DNA of 64,000 nucleotides from Exiguobacterium sibiricum 7-3 (GTDB lineage: Bacteria > Bacillota > Bacilli > Exiguobacteriales > Exiguobacteriaceae). Each line of letters starts with the position of its first letter. The first letter of the stretch is position 1. The DNA lies in NCBI RefSeq assembly GCF_000620865.1, contig NZ_KK211190.1, forward strand, positions 2,183,971 to 2,247,970. The letters run 5' to 3'. Below are positions 1-8,464 of the stretch, piece by piece. The translations under genes and the position numbers were made by a program. The notes beneath the pieces were generated by a model. That model was given only the letters and a program-made list of their open reading frames with translations, made no database searches and was not told the DNA's origin.

Positions 1-275
1 CTCGCGATGTCTTTTGCTGCTTTTGCGAGTGGATGCCATTCTTCCGTAACGAGATCAACGGTCCGCTCAAAAGCGGTATTAAACATTTCCGCACTGAGGA
101 CAACACCAATCGTTAAACATAAAATCGCCCGTTCCATCCATGTCAGCGGTAAATATAAGGCAACTGCCAAGACGATGAGTCCAATCGTAAAATGAACTTT
201 CATATGCCGTTCTTCCTTCATCGCCTGACGGATTCCGTTCATTGCATGGGTGAAGGGTAACCACCACGTCTTCAC
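1..275 (-). CDS. dgkA: Undecaprenol/diacylglycerol kinase DgkA, 3' end outside window
   Basis: This gene runs off the left edge, so about 91 residues are visible. It probably starts at the GTG at 275, which overlaps the ybeY stop codon as GTGA and has an AGGA ribosome site six bases upstream. The product should be a small integral membrane kinase that phosphorylates undecaprenol (the Gram-positive role) or diacylglycerol, feeding lipid-carrier recycling. Visible support is a basic N-terminal stretch, hydrophobic helices (IGLIVLAVALYLPLTW, ILCLTIGVVLSAE) and the family signature E-x-x-N-T-A-x-E (EMFNTAFE) that binds ATP/Mg. Overlap with ybeY implies translational coupling at the end of the phoH-pgpH-ybeY-dgkA operon, as in B. 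subtilis. Confidence 0.9.
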   Translation of the reverse strand, partial: MKTWWLPFTHAMNGIRQAMKEERHMKVHFTIGLIVLAVALYLPLTWMERAILCLTIGVVLSAEMFNTAFERTVDLVTEEWHPLAKAAKDIA

Positions 276-748
276 AATTTTCCTCGGTACAGTTCAAAGT
301 GATGTAGGATTTCCTCCTGACGTTTTGTCATGATGTCTTCATCTGTTTTTTCGATATGATCGTATCCGAGCAGATGCAGGAAACCGTGAACAGCCAGGAA
401 ACCAAGCTCACGTTCGAAATGATTGCCGTATTCCGCTGCCTGTTCCCGGCAACGTTCGACCGAAATGATTAAATCACCGAGAACAACCGGTTCGTCTTCG
501 AGTAATTCAAAATCAATTTCATCTTCTCCCAGTTCGTCCATCGCAAAGGAAATGACATCCGTCGCTTGATCTTTCCCACGCCATTCCCGGTTGATTTGCT
601 GGATCTCATCATTCGTTACGAACGTGACAGATAATTCACTGTTCGATTCAATTTTTTCTTCCGTTGCGGTATACACTAAAATCGCTTCGACTAATTTCAG
701 TTGCTCTTCCGTCAACAAGGTTCCTTCATCGGTCATGTAAATATTCAT
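272..748 (-). CDS. ybeY: Endoribonuclease YbeY (rRNA maturation)
   Basis: A 158-residue protein of the UPF0054 family, of normal length. YbeY is a zinc-dependent single-strand endoribonuclease involved in 16S rRNA 3'-end maturation and 70S ribosome quality control. The metal site HGFLHLLGYDH is at residues 121-131, giving the three histidines H-x3-H-x5-H, and the conserved NREWRGKDQATDVISF block is at 53-68. The start ATG overlaps the end of pgpH by four bases (ATGA) and its own stop overlaps the dgkA start, so all three are probably translated from one message. The identification rests on motif and gene order. Confidence 0.96.
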   Translation of the reverse strand: MNIYMTDEGTLLTEEQLKLVEAILVYTATEEKIESNSELSVTFVTNDEIQQINREWRGKDQATDVISFAMDELGEDEIDFELLEDEPVVLGDLIISVERCREQAAEYGNHFERELGFLAVHGFLHLLGYDHIEKTDEDIMTKRQEEILHHFELYRGKL

Positions 749-2802
749 GTAAGCTCCTCTTTCTTTAATTCAGGATATTCAATCCGTTCATGGAATAATC
801 CGGATAACGTATGGCAGGCACTTTCACCGACCCGGTAAATGTCACGTGTCGTCATTTCACATTCTGAGAATTGATCGTCAAGCAGTTTTTCACGAATGAT
901 TTTTTTAACCAGTTCTTGAATTCCAGTTTCCGTCGGGGACTTCATGGACCGAACCGCCGCCTCGATGGAATCGACAATCATGATGACCGCGGCTTCGCGT
1001 GTTTGTGGTTTCGGACCCGAATACCGGAAATCCGCTTCATTGATTTCACCCTGTTCCGTCGCTTTCACGTAAAAATAACGGAGTAACGACGTACCGTGAT
1101 GTTCCCGGCAGATGTCGACGATGACACCCGGCAACTTTGCATCTTCCAACAATTCCACCCCGTCATCCGTATGGGCAAGAATCACTTTGGCGGATTCTTC
1201 TGGTGTCAGACGGTCGTGTGGATTGAGTCCATGTTGATTTTCAATGAAATAGAGCGGACGACGTGTTTTCCCTAAATCATGATAATACGCACCGACACGG
1301 GCGAGCAAACCATCGGCGCCGATTGCTTCACAAGCCGTCTCGGCAAGATTCGCGACCATCATACTATGATGATACGTTCCGGGAGCCTCGACCAATAGTT
1401 TTTTCAACAGTGGATGGGTCGGATTTAATAATTCCAAAAGGCGCGTCGGGGCTAAAATACCGAATGTCATCTCAAGGAACGGTAATAATCCAATCGCCAG
1501 GATGGCACTGAAGACACCGCTGGCAACGGCAAATCCCAGTAAAATCGACATCTCTTTTACTTCCAACTGACCACTGCGCATGAGTACGAAAGCGACGAAA
1601 ACAGCTGCATTCGCTAAAGCAATCGTTAAACTGCTGATAAAAATCCGCCGGCGTGACAAGCTGGAGCGCAGGAAATAGGTCGCAACCAATCCGCCTACCA
1701 ATAAGTAAATCGCAATATTAAAGCTGAAGTTCTGATTCGTGCTGTAGAAAAAAGTACCTGCTAACGCCATGAACAAGGTACTGGATAAAGCAATCCGCTC
1801 ATTCAATAAATTGCGCAAGACTAACGCTGAAAATGCTGTTGGCGTGAGTAAATAAAGGGCTGGATTGATGTCGTCTGCCAAGAAAGCCATCCCGTATGTC
1901 ACGACAAGCTGCAAAATAACAACTAGATACACCAAACTGAACAATTTTACTTTGCCCATCTTTGCATAACGTAAGTTGGACCGACTGATGAATCCGAACA
2001 ACAACAATGTCATCAGCGCACTGACTATCAAGGTGCCGAACAAAGGTTTAAGCGATTGCCGGTCAGAAATCAGACCGACGAGTTGCAGTTGACGGTAGGC
2101 ATCCTGGGAAATGACTTCTCCTCGTTTGACGATGACTTCCCCCTCAGAAATCAAGACCGGTTCCACCTTATCACTGGTCTGCTTACGCAACTGTTCTGTT
2201 TTCTCGGGATCATACACATAGTTCGTCACGATTAATTGATCCGTCAGCGTTTTTCCAACAGCCTTCATCGAAAACGATAAGGCGGATCGTTCAATATCGA
2301 GCCGTGCATTTTCACGCGCTTCCGCCAATTCACCGCCATCAGAGGAAATCCGTTGCCGCATCGCTTCCTCAATGGCCGTAATCACAACATCGCGTGTCGT
2401 CGTCCTCATCGCTGTAGACGATGTGGCAAGAAGCCGTAATTCATCGTCTTGCAGTAAATCTGCGGCTTCCGTTCCCCGAAGCCGCTGTTTGATCCGACCG
2501 ATGTCTTCTGCTTCTTTGATACCCTTAAGACTTGCAAAAAGCTGCTCGACTTTATCGATCTGCTGTGCAGCATATTCCTGCTTAATCGTGTACTGACTAT
2601 CAATCGCAGCTACTGTATTTTCTTTTAGCAATCGGGTTGCTTCCCGATCTTCTATCGTCAATGGCGATCGAATGTCTTCTTCTGCAATCGAAAATGGATC
2701 TGCTGACAAGGCTTCAGGCCGGACGCTGACATACATCATCGTTGAGACAACAACATAAAACGTCAATGTCAGCAGACTGATCCACATACCTACTCTGCGC
2801 AT
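745..2802 (-). CDS. pgpH: 7TM-HD cyclic-di-AMP phosphodiesterase PgpH
   Basis: This 685-residue membrane protein (B. subtilis YqfF family) is expected to hydrolyse the second messenger c-di-AMP to pApA. In order it has an N-terminal membrane segment, a long extracytoplasmic helical domain (about residues 40-260), seven closely spaced hydrophobic segments (about 260-460) and a cytoplasmic HD domain. The HD domain shows HHSMMVANLAE, the catalytic YYHDLGK and a later CREHHGTSLL. The start was set at the ATG at 2802, eight bases after AAAGGAG; a reading frame eight codons longer lacks a usable ribosome site. It follows phoH by about 40 bases. PgpH normally lowers c-di-AMP and so affects potassium and wall homeostasis. 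Confidence 0.93.
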   Translation of the reverse strand: MRRVGMWISLLTLTFYVVVSTMMYVSVRPEALSADPFSIAEEDIRSPLTIEDREATRLLKENTVAAIDSQYTIKQEYAAQQIDKVEQLFASLKGIKEAEDIGRIKQRLRGTEAADLLQDDELRLLATSSTAMRTTTRDVVITAIEEAMRQRISSDGGELAEARENARLDIERSALSFSMKAVGKTLTDQLIVTNYVYDPEKTEQLRKQTSDKVEPVLISEGEVIVKRGEVISQDAYRQLQLVGLISDRQSLKPLFGTLIVSALMTLLLFGFISRSNLRYAKMGKVKLFSLVYLVVILQLVVTYGMAFLADDINPALYLLTPTAFSALVLRNLLNERIALSSTLFMALAGTFFYSTNQNFSFNIAIYLLVGGLVATYFLRSSLSRRRIFISSLTIALANAAVFVAFVLMRSGQLEVKEMSILLGFAVASGVFSAILAIGLLPFLEMTFGILAPTRLLELLNPTHPLLKKLLVEAPGTYHHSMMVANLAETACEAIGADGLLARVGAYYHDLGKTRRPLYFIENQHGLNPHDRLTPEESAKVILAHTDDGVELLEDAKLPGVIVDICREHHGTSLLRYFYVKATEQGEINEADFRYSGPKPQTREAAVIMIVDSIEAAVRSMKSPTETGIQELVKKIIREKLLDDQFSECEMTTRDIYRVGESACHTLSGLFHERIEYPELKKEELT

Positions 2803-2843
2803 CCGTTCGTCTCCTTTCCACTTCAAGACTCACCTGTTGCGCT

Positions 2844-3806
2844 TTAATTGAGTTCTTGACTATAGGCATCAATGATTTTCCGAACAAGTGGATGCCGGAC
2901 GACATCAGCCGAACTAAAGTGTTCGAAATGAATTCCGCGAACATTTCCAAGCAGATTCAAGGCTTCTTGTAGTCCGGACACTTTTCCACGTGGTAAATCG
3001 ACTTGCGTCAAATCACCCGTGACAATCATCTTCGAGTGAAAGCCAAGACGTGTCAAAAACATTTTCATTTGTTCTCTTGTTGTATTTTGAGCTTCATCCA
3101 AAATGACGAAAGCGTGCTCAAGTGTCCGCCCCCGCATATAGGCGAGCGGTGCAATCTCAATGACACCCCGCTCTAATAAACGGGCTGTGTGCTCCACGCC
3201 AAGCACGTCATGTAACGCATCATACAGCGGCCGTAAATACGGATCGACTTTTTCTTTCAAATCGCCGGGTAAGAACCCCAGATTTTCTCCTGCTTCAACC
3301 GCAGGCCGTGTTAATACTAAACGTTTGACGTAACCTTCTTTTAAGGCTCTTGCTGCCATAACGACCGCAAGATACGTTTTCCCGGTCCCGGCCGGTCCGA
3401 TTCCGAACGTCAAATCACACTTTTCGATTCCGCGAACGTAACGTGCTTGTCCGAGCGTTTTTGCCCGGAGCGGTTTCCCCTTATGATTCGTATGAATGAC
3501 CGTATCGTATAATTCAAGTAATTCATCGACCCGGTCTTGTCGTGCCAGTTGAATCGCGCTTGTCGCATCACGTTCCGTCAAGACGGCTCCTCGATCGACC
3601 AGTTGCTTTAAGACACCGACAACCTGTTTTGCTAAAACAACAGATCGTTCTTCCTCCGCTTGTGCCAACAATTCATCACCACGATGCGTGAGTTGGACTT
3701 CAAGCTCCGCTTCCATCGTTTTTAGTACGGCATCGTTCGGTCCTACGAATGCTTGAATCTGTTCTGAATTCGAAAATACGAATGGGATTCTTTCATTGAA
3801 TATCAC
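2844..3806 (-). CDS. phoH: PhoH-family ATPase
   Basis: A 320-residue cytoplasmic P-loop protein of the PhoH (PhoL-like) family. It has an N-terminal KH-like/accessory region (1-110), Walker A GPAGTGKT at residues 137-144 and Walker B ILDEAQN at 235-241. Family members are predicted ATP-driven RNA-associated factors, often next to ybeY, as here; the exact substrate is unknown. The start is GTG, preceded by a strong AGGAGG eleven bases upstream. It heads the phoH-pgpH-ybeY-dgkA unit and is separated from the upstream membrane-protein gene by a terminator, so it needs its own promoter, which could not be identified with certainty. Confidence 0.93.
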   Translation of the reverse strand: MIFNERIPFVFSNSEQIQAFVGPNDAVLKTMEAELEVQLTHRGDELLAQAEEERSVVLAKQVVGVLKQLVDRGAVLTERDATSAIQLARQDRVDELLELYDTVIHTNHKGKPLRAKTLGQARYVRGIEKCDLTFGIGPAGTGKTYLAVVMAARALKEGYVKRLVLTRPAVEAGENLGFLPGDLKEKVDPYLRPLYDALHDVLGVEHTARLLERGVIEIAPLAYMRGRTLEHAFVILDEAQNTTREQMKMFLTRLGFHSKMIVTGDLTQVDLPRGKVSGLQEALNLLGNVRGIHFEHFSSADVVRHPLVRKIIDAYSQELN

Positions 3807-3991
3807 GTTATGATTGGCCTCCTAATGATGGATAACAGTACGTCATCTCTACAAATCTATTCTAGTCCACTTTATCATTTCCGAAGAATAGATGGAAAGA
3901 AAAACCCATCCTCTATGCATGGTTTCCTCATTTTAACTACTTTCATGCGCAGACTTCCCCATCCGCTTGCTTTGCTTTACTTTTTTCCATC

Positions 3992-4032
3992 AAAAAAGGT
4001 TGATTCCCATTTACACGAGAACCAACCTTTTC
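3992..4032 (-). terminator. Rho-independent terminator of the nfeD-floA unit
   Basis: On the minus strand AAAAGGTTGGTT pairs with AATCAACCTTTT across a 14-base loop and is followed by a T run. It begins directly after the stop codon of the 155-residue membrane protein and ends the nfeD-floA transcript before phoH. Confidence 0.8.
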
Positions 4033-4500
4033 TTAACGATGAGGGGACTTTGAAGTACGTTTTGAAACCGGTGGACCGAGGACTTCACTCCAGATCATCG
4101 CCTGGCGAATCTCTTCTTGTGTCGTCCGCATTCCTGTTTTCCGATCACGCCGTTTGCCGATTTCGTCACTGGAAATGCTTCCTGTGATTTTACCGAGGTT
4201 TGACTTCGATTGTTTTTGTGCTTTCACACGTTCCCGTTCATCCAACCGCTGTTGCAACTCGGTCCGTTGGTGCTTAACCGGTTGCGATGGCTTTGGCTGT
4301 TTCCGCTTGATCGGAGGCGGAACATCTCGATCTTCTGGAAGCCGTGTTTCCACTTGATCGACCATTTTCTTGACGTAGTCCCCAAACTCTTTTGAAGGAA
4401 CCCGCGTCGTCGAGCTTGGCTTTTTCTGATCAGCCGCCTTTGAAATAACCGAAATCACACCAAAAGCAATCATCAGTCCGACCCAAATTAAGCTTTCCAT
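4033..4500 (-). CDS. Unknown membrane-anchored basic protein downstream of floA
   Basis: A 155-residue protein I do not recognise. The first 20 residues form one hydrophobic segment (LIWVGLMIAFGVISVI), then come a short linker and a long polar, strongly charged region (about 30-155) rich in Lys, Arg, Pro, Gln and Ser. That region includes coiled-coil-like ERTELQQRLDERERVKAQK text and a proline-rich PPPIKRKQPKPSQP stretch. It looks like a single-pass anchor with a disordered cytoplasmic tail. It lies 13 bases after floA and shares its transcript, in the position of yqfB/yqfC in B. subtilis. Co-transcription suggests a role with the flotillin membrane domains, but that is inference only. Confidence 0.75.
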   Translation of the reverse strand: MESLIWVGLMIAFGVISVISKAADQKKPSSTTRVPSKEFGDYVKKMVDQVETRLPEDRDVPPPIKRKQPKPSQPVKHQRTELQQRLDERERVKAQKQSKSNLGKITGSISSDEIGKRRDRKTGMRTTQEEIRQAMIWSEVLGPPVSKRTSKSPHR

Positions 4501-4513
4501 CTAGATCATCCTT

Positions 4514-5497
4514 TTATTGTGTGTCGTTCGGCGATGATTGACCACCGATGGCTTGACGCATCTTCGTATCAGCCGTCACATTCAAGTAATTTGCGTAATC
4601 CATCACACTGAAATTACCATCACGCAATGCTTCTGCAATCGCAAGTGGGACTTCCGCTTCTGCCGCCACAACTTTGGCACGCATTTCTTCGACACGTGAT
4701 TTCATCTCTTGTTCGCTCGCAATCGCCATCGCCCGACGTTCCTCCGCTTTCGCTTGAGCAATGTTTTTGTCAGCTTCCGCCTGATCCGTTTGAAGAACCG
4801 CACCAATGTTTTTACCGATATCGATGTCGGCAATATCAATCGAAAGGATTTCAAACGCTGTTCCTGAATCCAGACCTTTCGCAAGGACGGTCCGGGAAAT
4901 CATTTCCGGATTTTCAAGAACTTCTTTTTGATCTTGACATGAACCAATCGTCGAGATGACCCCTTCACCAACACGGGCGATAACCGTTTCTTCACCCGCA
5001 CCACCGACGAGGCGGTCGATGTTGGCACGTACCGTAATCCGCGCTTTTGCTTTAACTTCAATCCCGTTCATCGCGACACCGGCAATGAATGGCGTTTCGA
5101 TGACTTTCGGGTTGACGGACATCTGGACGGCTTCAAGCACGTTCCGACCTGCTAAATCAATCGCTGCCGCCCGTTCGAAACTGAGTTCGATGTTCGCACG
5201 GTGCGCCGCAATCAGGGCATTGACGACACGGTCGACATTACCACCAGCAAGGAAGTGACTTTCCAGCTGGTTTGTATTGAGGTTGATTCCCGCTTTGACT
5301 GCCTTAATCAACGGATTAACGATTTTTGACGGTGTAACACGACGGAGTCGCATTCCGACTAATGTAAAGATGGAGACGCGAACTCCGGCGGCAAGCGAGC
5401 TGATCCACAGCGGAATTGGGACAAGTGTAAAGAAAATCGCGAGGAAAATAAGGACTCCTCCTGATATGAGTAGAACGGTCAATAGTTCGGGTGTCAT
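4514..5497 (-). CDS. floA: Flotillin-like protein FloA
   Basis: A 327-residue bacterial flotillin (YqfA family, normal length). It scaffolds membrane microdomains, and in Bacillus it is linked to wall-active antibiotic and SigW stress responses. An N-terminal membrane hairpin ([34 protein letters not shown]) is followed by the SPFH/PHB-like domain ([39 protein letters not shown]-like segments) and a C-terminal Glu/Ala-rich coiled coil ([18 protein letters not shown]). It overlaps the NfeD gene by four bases. NfeD and flotillin pairs are a conserved partnership, and the SigW-type promoter upstream of nfeD should drive both. Confidence 0.95.
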   Translation of the reverse strand: MTPELLTVLLISGGVLIFLAIFFTLVPIPLWISSLAAGVRVSIFTLVGMRLRRVTPSKIVNPLIKAVKAGINLNTNQLESHFLAGGNVDRVVNALIAAHRANIELSFERAAAIDLAGRNVLEAVQMSVNPKVIETPFIAGVAMNGIEVKAKARITVRANIDRLVGGAGEETVIARVGEGVISTIGSCQDQKEVLENPEMISRTVLAKGLDSGTAFEILSIDIADIDIGKNIGAVLQTDQAEADKNIAQAKAEERRAMAIASEQEMKSRVEEMRAKVVAAEAEVPLAIAEALRDGNFSVMDYANYLNVTADTKMRQAIGGQSSPNDTQ

Positions 5498-6003
5498 GTG
5501 AGTGACTCCTCCTTCGTTTTTTGGACTCGAACGATGACTCGTCCGTGTGTGACTTCTTGCACGACGACTTGTTCACCGGCATTAATAAAATTCCCCTCCG
5601 TGACAGCATCGACTCGATTCCCATCAATCTCGATCGTTCCTGCCGGGCGAAGTTGTGTCAAACTGATCCCGATTTTCCCACGCAGTTGTTCTTTATCTTG
5701 ATGAGAGAGGTATCCTTTTTCCGACGATGTGGAGTCTGTCAAAATCAAACCCCGCCATAATAACGATTGATTCGATTTGATCCGACGATAGGCCCAAAAT
5801 CCGGCAGCAAGTGATAAAAAAACTGCCAATCCTACAGCAAGGCCGACTTGACCGACCGTAGCACCTGCCATAATCAAGCTAGCAAGAACTGCACCGATGC
5901 CAAGTACGCCGAATATACCGAATCCTGTCACGAATATTTCGACCAGCAACATGAGGACACCGATCATGAAGACCGCTAAAATCATCCCTAAACTAAAAGA
6001 CAT
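5494..6003 (-). CDS. NfeD-family membrane protein (short form), partner of FloA
   Basis: A 169-residue protein with an N-terminal hydrophobic block of three to four helices ([42 protein letters not shown]), followed by a soluble C-terminal OB-fold domain (about 105-165; [33 protein letters not shown]-like) typical of NfeD. It lacks the ClpP-like protease domain present in the long form (B. subtilis YqeZ), so it is a short NfeD. The start ATG at 6003 follows AAGGGGTG nine bases upstream; an ATG 42 bases further out has no ribosome site and lies just beyond the SigW promoter. It overlaps floA by four bases. Confidence 0.88.
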   Translation of the reverse strand: MSFSLGMILAVFMIGVLMLLVEIFVTGFGIFGVLGIGAVLASLIMAGATVGQVGLAVGLAVFLSLAAGFWAYRRIKSNQSLLWRGLILTDSTSSEKGYLSHQDKEQLRGKIGISLTQLRPAGTIEIDGNRVDAVTEGNFINAGEQVVVQEVTHGRVIVRVQKTKEESLT

Positions 6004-6087
6004 TACTTCGTTCACCCCTTTTTCATCAGAATCAGACGGCAACATGTTTCATCTTTCTGAACATAGCTCATTGTTACTCTTATTATA

Positions 6088-6114
6088 TACGCTTTCATCT
6101 TAAAAAAGGTTTCA
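6088..6114 (-). promoter_or_regulatory. SigW-type (ECF) promoter for nfeD-floA
   Basis: On the minus strand TGAAAC (6109-6114) is followed after exactly 17 bases by CGTA (6088-6091), in the context TGAAACCTTTTTT...CGTATATAA. This matches the B. subtilis SigW consensus including the T-rich flank of the -35. It lies 85 bases before the nfeD start and just after the yqeY terminator, so it separates the envelope-stress unit from the housekeeping unit. Confidence 0.82.
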
Positions 6115-6152
6115 TAATTTTTACCAAGTTTTGAATTTTCCGATTTTGTCGC

Positions 6153-6185
6153 ACAAAAAAAGATGTCCCGGAGGACACCTTTCAA
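6153..6185 (-). terminator. Terminator of rpsU-yqeY
   Basis: On the minus strand AAAGGTGTCC, a three-base loop and GGGACATCTTT form a GC-rich stem (one G-T pair) that runs into TTTTTTTG, immediately downstream of the yqeY stop. Confidence 0.9.
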
Positions 6186-6191
6186 AACGGG

Positions 6192-6638
6192 TTAATGCAG
6201 TTGTTGTTTAACAAGGCGATTAATTAGAGCACCGTCCGCTTTACCCTTGAGTTGCGGCATGACGACACCCATTACTTTCCCCATATCAGAAGGAGCAGAG
6301 GCACCCGTCTGCGCAATAGCTGCGTTGACGATTTCCTGAACTTCTTCTTCCGAAAGTTGTTTTGGCATATAAGCTTCGAGCACGATTATCTCTGCTTGAA
6401 TCTTCTCGACGAGGTCGTGACGATCAGCGCGTTCGAATTCTCGGAGGGAGTCGTTGCGCTGTTTCATCTCACGTGAGAGTATAGTTAGCTCTTCCTCATC
6501 AGTTAATTCTTGCTTACCGAGTTTAATCGCTTCATTTTGCAGGGACGACTTCACCATCCGAATCGTCGTAAGACGATCTTTCTCACGCGAACGCATGGCT
6601 TCCTTCATATCCACTGTCAAACGCTCTTGAAGACTCAT
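6192..6638 (-). CDS. yqeY: GatB/YqeY domain protein
   Basis: A 148-residue soluble, mostly helical protein of the YqeY family, related to the C-terminal tRNA-binding domain of GatB. It begins [27 protein letters not shown] and ends with the conserved [17 protein letters not shown] block (about residues 118-136), both diagnostic. Family members may act on tRNA or in amidotransferase reactions, but the activity of the free-standing form is not settled. It is co-transcribed with rpsU, 22 bases downstream, the same pair seen in most Bacillota, and is followed by a strong terminator. Confidence 0.93.
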   Translation of the reverse strand: MSLQERLTVDMKEAMRSREKDRLTTIRMVKSSLQNEAIKLGKQELTDEEELTILSREMKQRNDSLREFERADRHDLVEKIQAEIIVLEAYMPKQLSEEEVQEIVNAAIAQTGASAPSDMGKVMGVVMPQLKGKADGALINRLVKQQLH

Positions 6639-6659
6639 GAGGATACACCCTCTCTTACG

Positions 6660-6833
6660 TTAGAACTTCTTACGCTTACGCGCAGCCTCCGATTTAAGCT
6701 TACGTTTTACACTTGGCTTTTCGTAGTGTTTACGTTTACGAACTTCAGCAAGCGTACCATCTTTTGAAACACCACGTTTGAAGCGACGAAGTGCGTCTTC
6801 AAGTGATTCATTTTTACGTACACGAGTTTCCAC
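6660..6833 (-). CDS. rpsU: Small ribosomal subunit protein S21
   Basis: A 57-residue, very basic protein of typical S21 length. It reads [20 protein letters not shown] and continues to an Arg/Lys-rich C-terminus (ARKRKKF). S21 binds the 30S platform near the anti-Shine-Dalgarno helix and assists initiation. The start is GTG with a GGAGGGAGGG ribosome site seven bases upstream. A strong SigA promoter and a short palindrome precede it, and yqeY follows in the same operon. Confidence 0.97.
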   Translation of the reverse strand: METRVRKNESLEDALRRFKRGVSKDGTLAEVRKRKHYEKPSVKRKLKSEAARKRKKF

Positions 6834-6870
6834 TAGTTTTCCCTCCCTCCGATATTACCGACTAAAGGAA

Positions 6871-6885
6871 ACGTGTCAGACACGT
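6871..6885. repeat. Palindrome in the rpsU leader
   Basis: ACGTGTCAGACACGT is a perfect inverted repeat (six-base arms, three-base centre) beginning about nine bases after the promoter -10 of rpsU, so it would be at the 5' end of the mRNA. It could be a stabilising 5' hairpin, an operator or a protein-binding site. Confidence 0.6.
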
Positions 6886-6893
6886 CATACAAC

Positions 6894-6922
6894 ATTATAG
6901 TAGGAATATACAAAATGGTCAA
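6894..6922 (-). promoter_or_regulatory. SigA promoter of rpsU-yqeY
   Basis: On the minus strand TTGACC (6917-6922), a 17-base spacer and TATAAT (6894-6899) form a near-consensus housekeeping promoter about 60 bases before the rpsU GTG. Confidence 0.9.
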
Positions 6923-7143
6923 TAGTTGATTAACCGCTTTTGCCTGATTCCTGAGATGTTCCTTTTTGTTCTTTTCTATAGTCTCATGTTGCTCCCGTAT
7001 TTACAACAGATTCATGATTATTCACTAAAAAAATCCGAAATAATTTGTAAGCGTTTTCGTAATATTTATGAAATGTTTTGTCAAAAGGGTGAACAATATG
7101 TCAAAATAGACACAGTTATCTGAAAAAGGAGTTGTTGTCAGTT
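6923..7143. other. Non-coding stretch between rpsU and the symporter gene
   Basis: This AT-rich stretch separates two divergent genes (about 310 bases from the rpsU start to the symporter start). Besides the rpsU promoter it contains the cre-like site and candidate promoter of the symporter. No convincing gene is visible; a 65-codon frame starting at 6926 lacks a ribosome site and family features. It marks the left boundary of the accessory block. Confidence 0.6.
7045..7072 (+). promoter_or_regulatory. Candidate promoter of the symporter gene with overlapping cre-like site
   Basis: TTGTAA (7045-7050), a 16-base spacer and TATGAA (7067-7072) form a plausible SigA promoter. The sequence TGTAAGCGTTTTCG (7046-7059) matches the CcpA cre consensus TGWAANCGNTNWCA at all but the last base and overlaps the -35, which would favour carbon catabolite repression. 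Confidence 0.5.
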
Positions 7144-8397
7144 ATGAAAGAAGCCAAACGGATCATTTGGGGATTGATTCTCGGAATTATCCTCGGAATC
7201 ATTCTCGCCATCTTGCCGGACAAATCAATCTATGAAGGATTGAATAAGTATGCACTCCAACCGATCGGGACGATCTTCCTGAACCTGATCAAGATGCTTG
7301 TCGTACCAATCGTCTTCTTCTCGATTTCCCTTGGTGTCATGGGACTTGGAAATCCAAAAGAACTGGGCCGTGTCGGCGGAAAAGCGATTACGTATTTCAT
7401 GACGACGACCGCTGTCGCCATCGTCATCGCCCTTGGTCTATCGCTGTTGATTAAACCTGGAACATTCGGTAGTTTTGCGACAGACAACTTGAAGTATGAT
7501 CAAGGCAATTTACCGGATACAAGTTTAATTAATACGATCGTCGGAATGTTTCCGACAAATCCGATTGCTTCGATGGCAGAAGGTAATATGCTGCAACTAA
7601 TTGTCTTCAGTGTCTTTATCGGTTTCGGTATTACGTTCCTTGGCAACAAAGCATCGACGTTACGTTCATTCATCGAGCAAGGAAATGATTTGATGACGTA
7701 TTTGATTGGTCTTGTCATGAAGATGGCCCCGCTCGGCGCATTTGCATTGATTGCTTCCGCCGTCGGTGCACAAGGATTTGCTTCGCTCAAAGCCATGTTC
7801 TTTTACATGATGGTCGTGGTGCTTTCTCTAATCATTCATTCGTTGTTGACGTACGGATCAACCGTTTCACTGCTCGGAAAAATGAATCCGTTCTTCTTCT
7901 TTAAAAAGTTTGCTCCGGTCATGCTGTTCGCCTTCTCGACTTCATCGTCGAACGCGACATTACCGGTCGCCATGCAGACAGCGCAGCGTGAACTGAAAGT
8001 CCCGCGCTCGGTATCCAGCTTTGTCCAACCGCTCGGAGCAACGATCAACATGGATGGAACGGCGATCATGCAAGGGGTCGCGACGGTCTTTATCGCTCAG
8101 GTGTATGATATCAACTTGTCACCGGCACAACTGGCAACCGTCGTCCTGACTGCCGTTCTCGCGTCTGTCGGAACAGCCGGCGTACCGGGTGTCGGTCTCG
8201 TCATGCTGACGATGGTTCTCCAGTCCGTCAATCTGCCTGTCGAAGGGATTGCCTTGATCATCGGTGTCGACCGTCTGCTTGATATGATGCGGACAGCCGT
8301 CAATATCACAGGTGACGCCGCTTGTGCCGTTATCGTCGCAAAATCAGAAGAAGGTAACCTGAACGAAGAAGAGGAAGAAGACGAGCGTTACGCTTAA
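7144..8397 (+). CDS. Dicarboxylate/amino acid:cation symporter (DAACS, GltT/GltP-like)
   Basis: A 417-residue integral membrane carrier of the glutamate/aspartate:proton or sodium symporter family, of normal length. The family hallmarks are present: the serine-rich re-entrant loop STSSSNATLPVAM (about residues 264-276), the NMDGTA motif of TM7 (about 303) that binds cation and substrate, and the second re-entrant loop GTAGVPGVG. The likely substrate is glutamate or aspartate, but dicarboxylates cannot be excluded. The start is the ATG at 7144; AAAAAGGAG lies 12 bases upstream, a little far, and a TTG four codons earlier would abut it. It is monocistronic, ends in an acidic tail (NEEEEEDERYA) and is followed by a strong terminator. 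Confidence 0.9.
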   Translation: MKEAKRIIWGLILGIILGIILAILPDKSIYEGLNKYALQPIGTIFLNLIKMLVVPIVFFSISLGVMGLGNPKELGRVGGKAITYFMTTTAVAIVIALGLSLLIKPGTFGSFATDNLKYDQGNLPDTSLINTIVGMFPTNPIASMAEGNMLQLIVFSVFIGFGITFLGNKASTLRSFIEQGNDLMTYLIGLVMKMAPLGAFALIASAVGAQGFASLKAMFFYMMVVVLSLIIHSLLTYGSTVSLLGKMNPFFFFKKFAPVMLFAFSTSSSNATLPVAMQTAQRELKVPRSVSSFVQPLGATINMDGTAIMQGVATVFIAQVYDINLSPAQLATVVLTAVLASVGTAGVPGVGLVMLTMVLQSVNLPVEGIALIIGVDRLLDMMRTAVNITGDAACAVIVAKSEEGNLNEEEEEDERYA

Positions 8398-8410
8398 CTT
8401 TCCTTAGATG

Positions 8411-8457
8411 AAAAACGCGCTCCCCCCGTGAGTCATTCACAGGGGCGGCGCGTTTTT
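8411..8457. terminator. Bidirectional terminator between symporter and pullulanase
   Basis: AAAAACGCGC and GCGCGTTTTT form the outer stem, with further CCCC/GGGG pairing inside. A and T runs on both sides allow it to serve both convergent genes. Confidence 0.92.
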
Positions 8458-8464
8458 GAGTTGA

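Noticed and set aside
3810-4187. 125-codon plus-strand frame opposite the phoH leader and the unknown membrane gene
   Set aside because: No ribosome site, no family features, and it crosses a clear minus-strand terminator and a likely gene; it is a chance open frame.
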